5,692 nucleotides of DNA from Thiomonas sp. (GCA_027451915.1 DAIDHU010000204.1:1-5692), one strand, 5' to 3'. Positions 1 to 5,346 are shown, counted from the first letter of the stretch. Notes: generated from the sequence alone by a model not told the origin. A program made the numbers and translations.

Positions 1-89
1 GGCCTGAGCGCGGGGCCGGGCGAGGGGGCTTGAAACTCCCGCGCCCGGCCCGCATGTTTCGCATGGGTACGCAGATTTCTTGCACTGCC

Positions 90-443
90 ATGTCGCAATC
101 CGCCGTTTCCTCCGTTCGCGCCCAGGTCCTGCCGGCCCGCCTGCGGGATCTGGCGATGCTGGCCGCGCTGCTCGAGCGCATCGAGCGCGATGCCCGCCGC
201 CCCGACCCCGAGCAGTACCGGCTGCTGGTCGCGCGCATTCGAGAACAACTCCGCTGCCTGCCGCTGGACGCCGCGCTGGACGCCATGCTCGGCGGCTTTC
301 CCGCCACGGCCGAGATCTACGAGAACCTGCGCTACGAGCTGGCCGGGTTGTGCCGCGCCCCGCTGGCCCACTCCGTCGGCACCGAGCGCGCTGCGCGTGA
401 GCTGATCGCCCGCATCGGCCGCGAACCCCCGGACAAATACTGA
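90..443 (+). CDS. Conserved-looking small protein of unknown function
   Basis: 117 residues, no recognised domain and no signal peptide or membrane segment. The protein looks soluble and helical: residues 15-55 are rich in Leu, Ala, Arg and Glu, and the middle contains a tyrosine-rich stretch, AEIYENLRYELAGLCRAPLA (74-93), that looks like a conserved motif of a small family. In-frame starts also exist at 30 (TTG), 54 and 63 (ATG). I chose the ATG at 90 because the MSQS start leads into the helical body, and the residues encoded from 30 look like random Arg/Pro-rich translation. None of the starts has a convincing Shine-Dalgarno sequence. A TTGAAA at 30-35 could be the -35 box of a weak promoter, which would rule out the earliest start. 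It lies 65 bp upstream of pmpA on the same strand; a functional link is not shown. Confidence 0.7.
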   Translation: MSQSAVSSVRAQVLPARLRDLAMLAALLERIERDARRPDPEQYRLLVARIREQLRCLPLDAALDAMLGGFPATAEIYENLRYELAGLCRAPLAHSVGTERAARELIARIGREPPDKY

Positions 444-458
444 TAGAGGTATATGTAT
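430..458 (+). promoter_or_regulatory. Possible promoter/operator upstream of pmpA
   Basis: An AT-rich patch in GC-rich DNA between the unknown gene and pmpA. CGGACA (430-435) and TATATG (450-455) are weak matches to -35 and -10 boxes with a short 14-nt spacer. The patch also has ATAC (437-440) facing GTAT at 449-452 and again at 455-458, a small inverted repeat of the kind a dimeric repressor could bind. In other bacteria pmpAB-type genes are controlled by ArsR-family repressors such as BigR or PigS, but no such gene is in this window. Weak evidence. Confidence 0.3.
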
Positions 459-508
459 TCCGGCCCTCACAATGGCGCCATGTCCAGGCAGCCGGGGAGC
501 CGCGCCAC

Positions 509-964
509 ATGTCCTTTGTCATCGAATGGAGCCATCTGCACCCCATGGCCGCCCTTGGCGGCGGGGTGCTGATCGGCACGGCCGCCGGGCTGCTCGCGCT
601 GGGCGCGGGCAAGATCATGGGCTGCAGCGGGATTGCCGGCGCCATGCTGCACGACGCCGTGTACGGCGCGCGCGCGCAGGCCTGGCGCGGCTGGTTCATG
701 GGCGGGGTGCTGCTCGGCGGCCTGCTGTGGCTGGGGCTGGGCGGGGGATTTCCCGGCGCGCGGCATGCGCTGCCGGCCGCGCTGGTGCTTCCGGCGGGCC
801 TGCTCACCGGTTTCGGAACCCGTCTCGGCTCGGGCTGCACCAGCGGCCACGGGGTCTGCGGCATTCCGCGCCTGTCGGCGCGCTCCCTGCTGGCGGTGGG
901 GTTGTTCATGGCCAGCGGCATGGTCACGGTATTCCTGGCCCGGCAACTGGGAGTCCTGTCGTGA
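509..964 (+). CDS. pmpA: YeeE/YedE-family membrane protein, N-terminal half (PmpA-like)
   Basis: 151 residues, about four membrane helices (roughly 14-33, 62-82, 87-107, 125-145). It matches the first half of the YeeE/YedE (DUF395, TsuA-type) transporter family, whose members carry thiosulfate and related sulfur compounds across the inner membrane. Two family signatures are visible: KIMGCSGIAG with Cys39, and GSGCTSGHGVCG with Cys110 and Cys117. In the full-length family, conserved cysteines on the pathway interact with the sulfur substrate. GGGGAG at 494-499, nine bases before the ATG, supports this start; an ATG at 472 is in another frame. The stop overlaps the GTG start of pmpB in a GTGA arrangement, so the two halves are probably translationally coupled and act as a pair. 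The substrate (thiosulfate, sulfide or persulfide-related) is inferred from the family. Confidence 0.88.
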   Translation: MSFVIEWSHLHPMAALGGGVLIGTAAGLLALGAGKIMGCSGIAGAMLHDAVYGARAQAWRGWFMGGVLLGGLLWLGLGGGFPGARHALPAALVLPAGLLTGFGTRLGSGCTSGHGVCGIPRLSARSLLAVGLFMASGMVTVFLARQLGVLS

Positions 965-1473
965 CGGCGGGAGGTGGGCAAGCCAAGGCCCGGCCCTGGG
1001 GGCTGGCCATGGGCCAGCGGGCGGTCAACCTTCTGGCCTTGCTCTCGGGCACCTTGTTCGGCCTCGGGCTCATGCTCTGCGGCATGGTCGACCCGGTGCG
1101 GGTGCTCGGATTCCTGGACGTCGCCGGGCACTGGGATCCAACCCTGCTGCTCGTGATGGGCGGGGCGGTGGCCGCCTCCGCCGTGCCCATCCGCCTGGCC
1201 ATGGGGCGGGGGCGCCCGCTGCTGGGCGGCATGCTCGAGTTCCCCAGCCAGCGCGCCATCACCGGGCGCCTGGTCGCCGGCAGCGTGCTGTTCGGCATGG
1301 GCTGGGGCCTGTGCGGGGTGTGCCCGGGCCCGGCCCTGCTCAATCTGCTGAGCCTGCGGGCCGACCGCTGGGAATTCTTCGCCTGCATGCTGGCCGGCAT
1401 GGCGCTGTTCGACGCCTGGAACCGGCGCGGCGCCAGCGCGCGCGCCGCGGCGGGCTCTCTGCCGCGTCCTTGA
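961..1473 (+). CDS. pmpB: YeeE/YedE-family membrane protein, C-terminal half (PmpB-like)
   Basis: 170 residues from the GTG at 961. GGGAG at 949-953 stands seven bases before this GTG and favours it; an ATG at 1009 (MGQRAVN) would give a 154-residue protein closer to usual family length and remains possible. The body is typical of PmpB: GLGLMLCGMVDPVRVLGFLD (35-54, with Cys40) and GWGLCGVCPGPAL (114-126, with Cys118 and Cys121), separated by membrane helices at about 62-80 and 102-118, with a last helix near 138-152. It supplies the second half of the TsuA-like fold that is one polypeptide in many bacteria. The Ala/Arg-rich tail after residue 153 looks dispensable. The four-base overlap with pmpA indicates a two-gene operon. 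The MgtC/DUF4010 gene follows 43 bases later on the same strand and may be co-transcribed. Confidence 0.87.
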   Translation: MTAGGGQAKARPWGLAMGQRAVNLLALLSGTLFGLGLMLCGMVDPVRVLGFLDVAGHWDPTLLLVMGGAVAASAVPIRLAMGRGRPLLGGMLEFPSQRAITGRLVAGSVLFGMGWGLCGVCPGPALLNLLSLRADRWEFFACMLAGMALFDAWNRRGASARAAAGSLPRP

Positions 1474-1488
1474 TCCGCGGGGCTTGCC

Positions 1489-1505
1489 GCCGCGCCCGGC
1501 GCGGC
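1489..1505 (+). other. GC-rich hairpin before the MgtC/DUF4010 start
   Basis: GCCGCGC (1489-1495), loop CCG, then GCGCGGC (1499-1505) form a perfect 7-bp stem in the gap between pmpB and the next gene. No T-run follows, so it is not an intrinsic terminator. It ends 11 bases before the start codon and overlaps the only weak Shine-Dalgarno-like bases (GCGAG, 1503-1507), so in RNA it could damp initiation. A stem of this size can also arise by chance in DNA this rich in GC. Confidence 0.35.
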
Positions 1506-1516
1506 GAGAATGCGCC

Positions 1517-2791
1517 ATGGACTCCAACCTCGGCGATCTCCTGCGCTGGGCGGCGGCCCTCGGCGCCGGCCTGCTGATCGGCGTCGAACGCGAGCGCAGC
1601 CACCCGGACGAGCAGGCCAGCGCCGGCCTGCGCAGTTTCGCGCTGGCCGCGCTGGCCGGCGCCGTGGGCGCCCGCCTGGGGCTCGCCGCCCTGGTCACCG
1701 TGGTGCTGGCGGTGGCGGGGCTGGCCGTCGCCGGCTACCTGCGCACCCGCGACACCGACCCGGGCATCACCACCGAGATCGCGCTGCTACTGTGCGTGCT
1801 GCTGGGTGCGCTGGCCATGCGCGAGCCGGCGCTGGCCTCGGCGCTGGCCGTGCTGACGGCCGTGTTGCTCGCCGCGAAGGCACGACTGCATGGCTTCGTG
1901 CGCTCCGTGCTCAGCGAGCAGGAACTCCAGCATGGCCTGCTGCTGGCCGCCTCGGTGCTGGTCGTGCTGCCGCTGCTGCCCAACCATGCGCTGCCCGCGC
2001 TGGGCGGGCTCAATCCCCACACCCTGTGGACCCTGGCGGTGCTGCTCATGTCCATCCAGACCCTGGGCCACGTCGCGCTGCGCTGGCTGGGGCCCTTGCG
2101 GGGCCTGGCCCTCACCGGGCTGCTGGGCGGTTTCGTCTCCAGCACCGCCACCATCGCCGCCATGGCGCGGCGCGCGAGGGAGCACCCGGAGTGGTTCGAG
2201 GCCTGCCTGGCCGGCGCGCTTTGGTCCAGCGTGTCCACCGTGGTGCAACTCGGGGTGATGACCGCCGTGGTGGCTCCCCGGCTGCTGCTCTGGCTGGCGC
2301 CCGCGCTGCTGCTGGCCGGGGCCCTGACCCTGGGCGCCGGCTGGTGGAGCGCCCAGCTGGCGCGGCGCCGCGGCGAGGCGCCCGGTGCCGCGGAGGTGGC
2401 CGGCAGCCCCTTCAGCCCCCGCGCGGCATTGGTGTTCGCGGCCGCCGTGGGCGCCATGCTCTTCGTGTCCGAGCAGGCCTTTCGGCGCTTTGGCGGTAGC
2501 GGGGTGCTGATCGCGACCGCGCTGTCCGGCCTGGCCGACGCCCATGCCTCCGCCGTGTCGGCGCTGCAACTGCACGCCGGAGGCGGGCTCGGCGCCCGGC
2601 TGGCGGCCTTGTGCGTGGGCGCCGCCTTCAGCACCAATGCGCTGAGCAAGTCGCTGGCCGCGGCCACCGGAGGCAGTGTGCGATTCACCCGCCTGTTGGG
2701 CGCATCCCAGGCCGCCATGGTGCTGGGTTTCTGGGGCGGGCTTGCGTGCGCGCCGTGGATCCAGCGAGTATTGACAGCCGGTGGGGCATGA
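1517..2791 (+). CDS. MgtC/SapB-DUF4010 family membrane protein
   Basis: 424 residues, polytopic inner-membrane protein with about eleven or twelve hydrophobic segments. The N-terminal part (about 8-135) is MgtC/SapB-like, with GAGLLIGVERER (17-27 region) followed by GLRSFALAALAGAVGA (37-52). The C-terminal part (about 140-420) is DUF4010-like, with GLLGGFVSSTATIAAMARR (201-219), GLADAHA (338-344) and STNALSKSL (372-380). Full length matches the family at just over 400 residues, so it appears intact. MgtC proteins are tied to survival in low magnesium and to control of the F-type ATPase in some pathogens, but the activity of the DUF4010 fusion group is unknown. I use the ATG at 1517; a TTG at 1484 in the same frame would add an Arg/Pro-rich stretch with no family resemblance. 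The Shine-Dalgarno is weak (GCGAG at 1503-1507). The last codons (Leu419-Thr420) also encode the -35 box of the tRNA promoter. Confidence 0.88.
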   Translation: MDSNLGDLLRWAAALGAGLLIGVERERSHPDEQASAGLRSFALAALAGAVGARLGLAALVTVVLAVAGLAVAGYLRTRDTDPGITTEIALLLCVLLGALAMREPALASALAVLTAVLLAAKARLHGFVRSVLSEQELQHGLLLAASVLVVLPLLPNHALPALGGLNPHTLWTLAVLLMSIQTLGHVALRWLGPLRGLALTGLLGGFVSSTATIAAMARRAREHPEWFEACLAGALWSSVSTVVQLGVMTAVVAPRLLLWLAPALLLAGALTLGAGWWSAQLARRRGEAPGAAEVAGSPFSPRAALVFAAAVGAMLFVSEQAFRRFGGSGVLIATALSGLADAHASAVSALQLHAGGGLGARLAALCVGAAFSTNALSKSLAAATGGSVRFTRLLGASQAAMVLGFWGGLACAPWIQRVLTAGGA

Positions 2792-2799
2792 AGCACAAT
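2771..2799 (+). promoter_or_regulatory. Sigma70-type promoter of tRNA-Asp
   Basis: A perfect -35 box TTGACA (2771-2776), a 17-base spacer and CACAAT (2794-2799, four of six -10 bases). Transcription would start near 2806, about 30 bases before the mature tRNA, leaving a short 5' leader for RNase P. The bases after the -10 are partly GC-rich, as at many stable-RNA promoters. The -35 lies within the last codons of the upstream DUF4010 gene. Confidence 0.7.
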
Positions 2800-2835
2800 G
2801 CTTGCTTTCGCTCTGCGGCATCCCGTGGTGCGAGA

Positions 2836-2912
2836 GGAGTGGTAGTTCAGTTGGTTAGAATACCGGCCTGTCACGCCGGGGGTCGCGGGTTCGAGTCCCG
2901 TCCACTCCGCCA
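2836..2912 (+). tRNA. tRNA-Asp (anticodon GTC)
   Basis: 77 nt including encoded CCA (2910-2912). Acceptor stem GGAGTGG (2836-2842) pairs perfectly with CCACTCC (2902-2908), with G2909 as discriminator. The anticodon stem CCGGC (2863-2867) pairs with GCCGG (2875-2879) around the seven-base loop CTGTCAC, with GTC at 2870-2872. The T arm has the usual GGTTCGAGTCC. The sequence is very close to bacterial tRNA-Asp, which reads GAC and GAT codons. It has its own promoter upstream and an intrinsic terminator just downstream, so it is a single-gene transcription unit. No second copy of its 3' end is visible in the window, so there is no sign of an element integrated here. Confidence 0.97.
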
Positions 2913-2924
2913 TAGCTTTGAATC

Positions 2925-2948
2925 AAGCCGCCTCAGGGCGGCTTTTTT
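2925..2948 (+). terminator. Intrinsic terminator after tRNA-Asp
   Basis: AAGCCGCC (2925-2932) pairs perfectly with GGCGGCTT (2937-2944) around the tetraloop TCAG, and six T residues run from 2943 to 2948. It begins 13 bases after the tRNA CCA end. The stem and T-run are as good as those of textbook Rho-independent terminators. Confidence 0.93.
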
Positions 2949-2970
2949 GTTTCCGTAAGTCGCTGATTTC

Positions 2971-2992
2971 CCTGAGAAAAAAGGGTTTCTCG
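2971..2992 (-). terminator. Weak candidate terminator for the lipoprotein transcript
   Basis: Read on the minus strand, downstream of the lipoprotein stop at 3033, a CCC followed by TTTTTT can pair with a GGG about ten bases earlier. A second small inverted repeat, GAGAAA (2974-2979) against TTTCTC (2986-2991), overlaps it. The stems are only 3 and 6 bp, so this is a poor terminator and could be chance. The tRNA terminator just beyond has no T-run in this direction. Confidence 0.2.
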
Positions 2993-3032
2993 TGTCCCTG
3001 TGGGGCGATTCCTCGCAAGGCTCCTCCAAAGC

Positions 3033-3452
3033 TCAGGAGCCCCTGCACGGCGTCGAGCCGGGGGCTGACGATGGCAAGGCCGAAGCGCCTGGCGCTCGCT
3101 GCAACTCGTACGGCAAAGCCACAGTGGGCCGTTCCGTGTAGGAAGAGTAGGCGCTGGTCTCGTCGTAGGACTGGTAGCCGTCAGCGCAGATCACGACACG
3201 AATCCGCGGCACCATGCGAAGGGGCAGGGGCCCGTAGTGCAGGGCTCCGTCCAACGTGAAACGGCCATTGGCATCGGTGGTCGCGTGCTGGATGACGCCA
3301 TCTCGTCCGTAGGCGGTGATGCGCGCCGCCGCCACGGGCTGCCCGGAGCTCGCGTCCAGCACCGTGCTCTGCAGATGGGGCATCGCAGTGTACGAGCACG
3401 CCTGCAGCCCCAGCAGCGCGGAAAGGACAGGTATCAGCGGCCAGTTTCGCAT
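3033..3452 (-). CDS. Small lipoprotein with carboxypeptidase-regulatory-like domain
   Basis: 139 residues from an ATG whose first base is the complement of 3452. The N-terminus is a lipoprotein signal: MRNWP, a hydrophobic run (6-15), then LGLQAC with the lipidated Cys at 19. Ser at +2 fits outer-membrane sorting. Residues about 28-70 (STVLDASSGQPVAAARITAY, then DANGRFTL) look like a CarboxypepD-regulatory beta-sandwich, in which a ligand- or protein-facing strand is followed by the TDANGRF turn. The domain continues to a typical ADGYQSY strand (90-96). The frame stays open to 3602 (TTG), but that would bury the signal peptide 50 residues inside the protein, so I reject the longer form. The Shine-Dalgarno is weak (GAG about nine bases ahead). 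The Pro/Ser/Ala-rich tail after 119 looks unstructured. The function is unknown; it is probably an envelope protein. Confidence 0.8.
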   Translation of the reverse strand: MRNWPLIPVLSALLGLQACSYTAMPHLQSTVLDASSGQPVAAARITAYGRDGVIQHATTDANGRFTLDGALHYGPLPLRMVPRIRVVICADGYQSYDETSAYSSYTERPTVALPYELQRAPGASALPSSAPGSTPCRGS

Positions 3453-3564
3453 GTGCAAGTACTCGGTTGCCACGGCACCGGCGCTGCGGCCTGTGCGGCG
3501 GATCCAGGCCTGCGCGCGCTGCAGCACCCTGGCCTGGCGCGCGGGGCCGATTTGCGGTGACTTT
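3453..3564. other. Stretch between lipoprotein and small ORF without a clear gene
   Basis: No tRNA, repeat or convincing gene is seen here. The minus-strand frame that becomes the lipoprotein is open from beyond 3602 with G/C-rich third positions and reads as an Arg/Ala-rich helical peptide (AQAWIRRTGRS region) before the MRNWP start. It may be the tail of a decayed gene that began at the small ORF, or an untranslated leader. The plus-strand reading frames here look like shadows. Confidence 0.3.
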
Positions 3565-3837
3565 TCAGCTTCGAGTATGGCGTTCGCGCGCGCCACGCGC
3601 AAGCCCGGCGCCGAACGCTGGCTGCCTTTGGCGGCGACTCCGGATGCGTGCGCAAGGTGTTGCGCTGCACCCGCGCCATCCTGGCCCGCATCGGCGCGAT
3701 TTTCGCGATTGCGGCGATGGTCCGGGCTCGGTGAAGCCCGCGCGGCGTTGTTCGATCACCGTCAGGTAGGACCTGCACATGGGGCAATGCTGGCCGCGAT
3801 GAAGCTTGGGCGTGGCCCAGCGGTACGGCTCGATCAT
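3565..3837 (-). CDS. Doubtful small ORF with CPMC motif
   Basis: 90 residues if read through. In favour: GGGGAGG (complement of 3845-3851) stands seven bases before the ATG, the best Shine-Dalgarno in the window. Codons 1-38 end in G or C in about 33 of 38 cases. The early residues, MIEPYRWATPKLHRG then QHCPMCRSYLTVIEQ, look like protein, with a CxxC (20-23) as in a zinc ribbon or redox motif. Against: after about residue 38 G/C-ending codons fall to about half, while the bias moves to another minus frame near 3723. The C-terminal half is low-complexity Arg, Gly and Ser. Either a short gene that ran on in another frame has been broken, or only the first part is real, or it is chance. No family recognised. 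It shares orientation with the lipoprotein gene and diverges from the DsbA-like gene. Confidence 0.35.
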   Translation of the reverse strand: MIEPYRWATPKLHRGQHCPMCRSYLTVIEQRRAGFTEPGPSPQSRKSRRCGPGWRGCSATPCARIRSRRQRQPAFGAGLARGARERHTRS

Positions 3838-3858
3838 CCCCGCGCCTCCCCGGGCGGC

Positions 3859-3887
3859 TTGCGCCCTCGTCGAAACTCGTGCAGAAT
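3859..3887 (+). promoter_or_regulatory. Possible promoter of the DsbA-like gene
   Basis: TTGCGC (3859-3864), a 17-base spacer and CAGAAT (3882-3887) form a moderate sigma70-type match (four of six at each box). An overlapping AATAAT (3885-3890) could also serve as the -10. The start would fall at about 3894-3897, inside the palindrome at 3890-3905, as expected for a repressed promoter. Confidence 0.35.
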
Positions 3888-3911
3888 AATGGAATGATCA
3901 GTACAAAACAA
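3883..3911 (-). promoter_or_regulatory. Possible divergent promoter for the minus-strand genes
   Basis: On the minus strand TTGTTT (complement of 3906-3911) and TATTCT (complement of 3883-3888) are separated by exactly 17 bases, matching three of six and four of six consensus positions. The palindrome at 3890-3905 fills almost the whole spacer, the usual place for a repressor that blocks RNA polymerase. The start would be near 3876, about 40 bases before the small ORF. Confidence 0.3.
3890..3905. promoter_or_regulatory. 16-bp palindromic operator, copy 1
   Basis: TGGAATGATCAGTACA is an imperfect palindrome around TGATCA (12 of 16 positions symmetric), 50 bases before the DsbA-like start. Its reverse complement matches copy 2 at 5275-5290 in 13 of 16 positions, and the match extends over flanking bases: TTTT-like on one side and ATT after TTCC on the other, 18 of 21 in all. 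Two such matches flanking a TetR gene make it a strong candidate for the binding site of that regulator, though this is inferred. Confidence 0.6.
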
Positions 3912-3955
3912 GCGGCTGCCGTTCCGAGGCGTCCGCCCTGTGCAGGAGAACGCTG

Positions 3956-4639
3956 ATGCAAGGCCCTCATCTCGTCTATTTCGCCGATCCGATGTGCTCC
4001 TGGTGCTGGGGCTTCTCCCCCGTGATGGGCGAGATCTCGCAGCGCTTCGGCGCGGCCCTGCCGATCCGCCTGGTCCTCGGCGGCCTGCGCCCGTGGACCC
4101 GCGAAGCCATGGACCAAGGCGATCGGGCCAACGTGCGAGGCCACTGGGAACATGTGCATCAGGCGTCTGGCCAGCCCTTCGACTTCGGGTTCTTCGAGCG
4201 CGAACACTTCGTGTACGACACCGAGCCGGCCAGTCGCGCCGTGGTGGTGCTTCGCCGGCGCGGCATGCCGACCGGCCTGGCCGCCCTGCGGCGCATCCAG
4301 CGCGCGTTCTACGCCGAGAACCGGGACGTCACGCACATCGACACCTTGGCGGCGCTGGCCGTGGAGCTCGGGGTCGACGATGCCGGTTTCCGCGAGGAGT
4401 TCGCAAGCGACGCGGCGCGCGAGGACACCCGCGCCGACTTCGCGCTCGCCCAGGCGTGCGGGATTCGCGGATTCCCCACGCTGATCGCCGGCGAGGGGGG
4501 CGACAAGCCCTACGACCTCGTCACCCACGGATTCCAGCCCTCGCAGCGCATCCTCGCGATGCTCGACGCATGGTCCGGCCGCACCGGCCAGCCCGCAGCC
4601 CCTGGCGCGGGCGCGGGCGAGTCCTGCGCCTTGCACTGA
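3956..4639 (+). CDS. DsbA-family thioredoxin-fold protein (COG3531-like)
   Basis: 227 residues, thioredoxin fold with a helical insertion as in DsbA/FrnE-type oxidoreductases. LVYFADPMCSWCWGFSPVMG (6-25) opens the fold and holds the redox pair Cys14-Ser-Trp-Cys17. CGIRGFPTLI (168-177) carries the cis-proline (Pro174) that faces the active site. The region from about 45 to 160 is the helical insert. There is no signal peptide, so it should act in the cytoplasm, unlike periplasmic DsbA; reduction or isomerisation of disulfides or a glutathione-type isomerase role are possible. AGGAG at 3944-3948, seven bases before the ATG, fixes the start. The frame of the TetR gene is open through this gene, but that is a shadow. 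The TetR gene follows 56 bases later and an AhpD-like gene after it, which points to thiol or electrophile stress. The C-terminal tail from 205 (Ala/Gly/Pro, with Cys224) is variable. Substrate unknown. Confidence 0.88.
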   Translation: MQGPHLVYFADPMCSWCWGFSPVMGEISQRFGAALPIRLVLGGLRPWTREAMDQGDRANVRGHWEHVHQASGQPFDFGFFEREHFVYDTEPASRAVVVLRRRGMPTGLAALRRIQRAFYAENRDVTHIDTLAALAVELGVDDAGFREEFASDAAREDTRADFALAQACGIRGFPTLIAGEGGDKPYDLVTHGFQPSQRILAMLDAWSGRTGQPAAPGAGAGESCALH

Positions 4640-4695
4640 AGCCGGTACCCAGAGCCTACGCAGCCGCCCATCCCTGCATCCACCCGCGATCCGTC
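4640..4695 (+). other. C-rich gap between the DsbA-like and TetR genes
   Basis: 56 bases, rich in C and poor in G in its second half, with no hairpin, T-run or palindromic operator. There is no good Shine-Dalgarno sequence before the TetR ATG. The two genes are probably on one transcript. Confidence 0.4.
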
Positions 4696-5256
4696 ATGGC
4701 CCGCCCCCGCTCCTTTGACCACCACGCCGTCGTCGACGCCGCCATGCAGGCCTTCTGGAGCGGGGGTGTCACCGGAACCAGCGTCGACGAACTGCTCGAG
4801 GCCACCCGCCTGTCGCGCTCATCCCTCTACAACAGCTTCGGCAACCGCGAGGGCTTGTTGCAGCTGGCGGTCGAGCGCTATGCGCTCGAGCAGGCCGCCG
4901 CCATCCGCAAGCTGTTCGAGAACAAGTCGCTGCACGAAGCCCTGACGGCGCTGTTCCTGGACGCGGCCACGGGCAACAACGACGGTCGTGGCTGCCTGCT
5001 GGTCAACGCGGTCGCCGAGTTGCATGCGCCGCTGGCTGAGGGCGCCGATGCGGTGCGCGAAGCCTTCGCCAACCTGGCCGCGGCCTTCGAACAGGCCATA
5101 CGCCAGGCGGCGCCGCAGCGCGACGACAGCGCCGCGTTGTGCGTGGCTGCGATGGCGGCGATCGCGGGGCTGCGGACCATGCAGCGCGCCGCACTGCCGC
5201 TGAACCTGCGCCGGCAGGCCGCGCAGCGCCTGGCTGCGGCCTTGGCGGGCACCTGA
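4696..5256 (+). CDS. TetR/AcrR-family transcriptional regulator, possible redox sensor
   Basis: 186 residues, ordinary length for TetR. The N-terminal DNA-binding domain is clear: MARPRSFDHHAVVDAAMQAF, then GTSVDELLEATRLSRSSLYN (27-46) as the helix-turn-helix, and SFGNREGLLQLAVERY closing it (47-62). The rest is the all-helical ligand and dimer domain. In it, GRGCLLVNAVAEL (97-109) aligns by eye with the SGCLTVKLSAEV segment of E. coli NemR, putting Cys100 on the NemR redox-sensing Cys106. Cys149 is the only other cysteine. The ATG at 4696 gives the normal MARPRxF start; the open frame back to 3940 is not coding. It sits between the DsbA-like and AhpD-like genes, both preceded by the same palindrome, so it probably represses both and loses DNA binding after oxidation or alkylation. 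The operator link and sensing are inferred. Confidence 0.9.
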   Translation: MARPRSFDHHAVVDAAMQAFWSGGVTGTSVDELLEATRLSRSSLYNSFGNREGLLQLAVERYALEQAAAIRKLFENKSLHEALTALFLDAATGNNDGRGCLLVNAVAELHAPLAEGADAVREAFANLAAAFEQAIRQAAPQRDDSAALCVAAMAAIAGLRTMQRAALPLNLRRQAAQRLAAALAGT

Positions 5257-5274
5257 AAATTTTTTTGTGTATTT

Positions 5275-5290
5275 TGGACTGATTGTTCCA
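5275..5290. promoter_or_regulatory. 16-bp palindromic operator, copy 2
   Basis: TGGACTGATTGTTCCA, an imperfect palindrome with TGGA and TCCA arms (10 of 16 symmetric), 18 bases after the TetR stop and 78 before the AhpD-like start. It matches copy 1 in 13 of 16 positions when that copy is read on the minus strand. It lies next to the most AT-rich stretch of the window (5256-5275). TATTTT (5270-5275) could be a -10 box ending at its first base, but no good -35 is seen. Confidence 0.6.
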
Positions 5291-5310
5291 TTTCGGCATT
5301 CCACGCATCC

Positions 5311-5346
5311 CGCGCACCCATCCGCGCACCCACCCGCGCCCCAGGG
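5311..5346 (+). repeat. 12-bp imperfect tandem repeats in the AhpD-like leader
   Basis: CGCGCACCCATC (5311-5322) and CGCGCACCCACC (5323-5334) differ at one base, and a third unit starting CGCGCCCC (5335-5346) is partial. In RNA this leader would be rich in C and poor in G with little pairing, a composition seen at Rho-loading sites. The unit count and any function are uncertain. Confidence 0.55.

Noticed and set aside
472..960. Upstream extension of pmpB to an ATG at 472
   Set aside because: The residues before 961 are a shadow of pmpA; the PmpB resemblance starts only after it.
1735..2913. Long minus-strand frame beginning MAEWTGLEPATPGVTGRYSN
   Set aside because: The start is the reverse translation of the tRNA-Asp gene, a well-known spurious peptide, and the rest is the antisense of the DUF4010 gene.
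3453..3602. Longer lipoprotein start at a TTG at 3602
   Set aside because: It would place the lipobox at about residue 69, which cannot work as a signal peptide.
2836..3950. Genomic island integrated at tRNA-Asp
   Set aside because: No repeat of the tRNA 3' end, no integrase and no clear change of composition were seen.
3434..4636. 400-residue minus-strand frame
   Set aside because: Low-complexity Arg/Ala/Gly translation antisense to the DsbA-like gene, without domain features.
3940..4695. Upstream extension of the TetR frame, as a possible fusion with another domain
   Set aside because: It is an Arg/Pro/Gly-rich shadow of the DsbA-like gene in another frame; the TetR protein has its normal MARPRxF start at 4696.
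5221..5266. Intrinsic terminator after the TetR gene, using the T-run at 5260-5266
   Set aside because: Only short, long-looped stems precede the T-run; the AT-rich stretch fits a promoter or operator region better.
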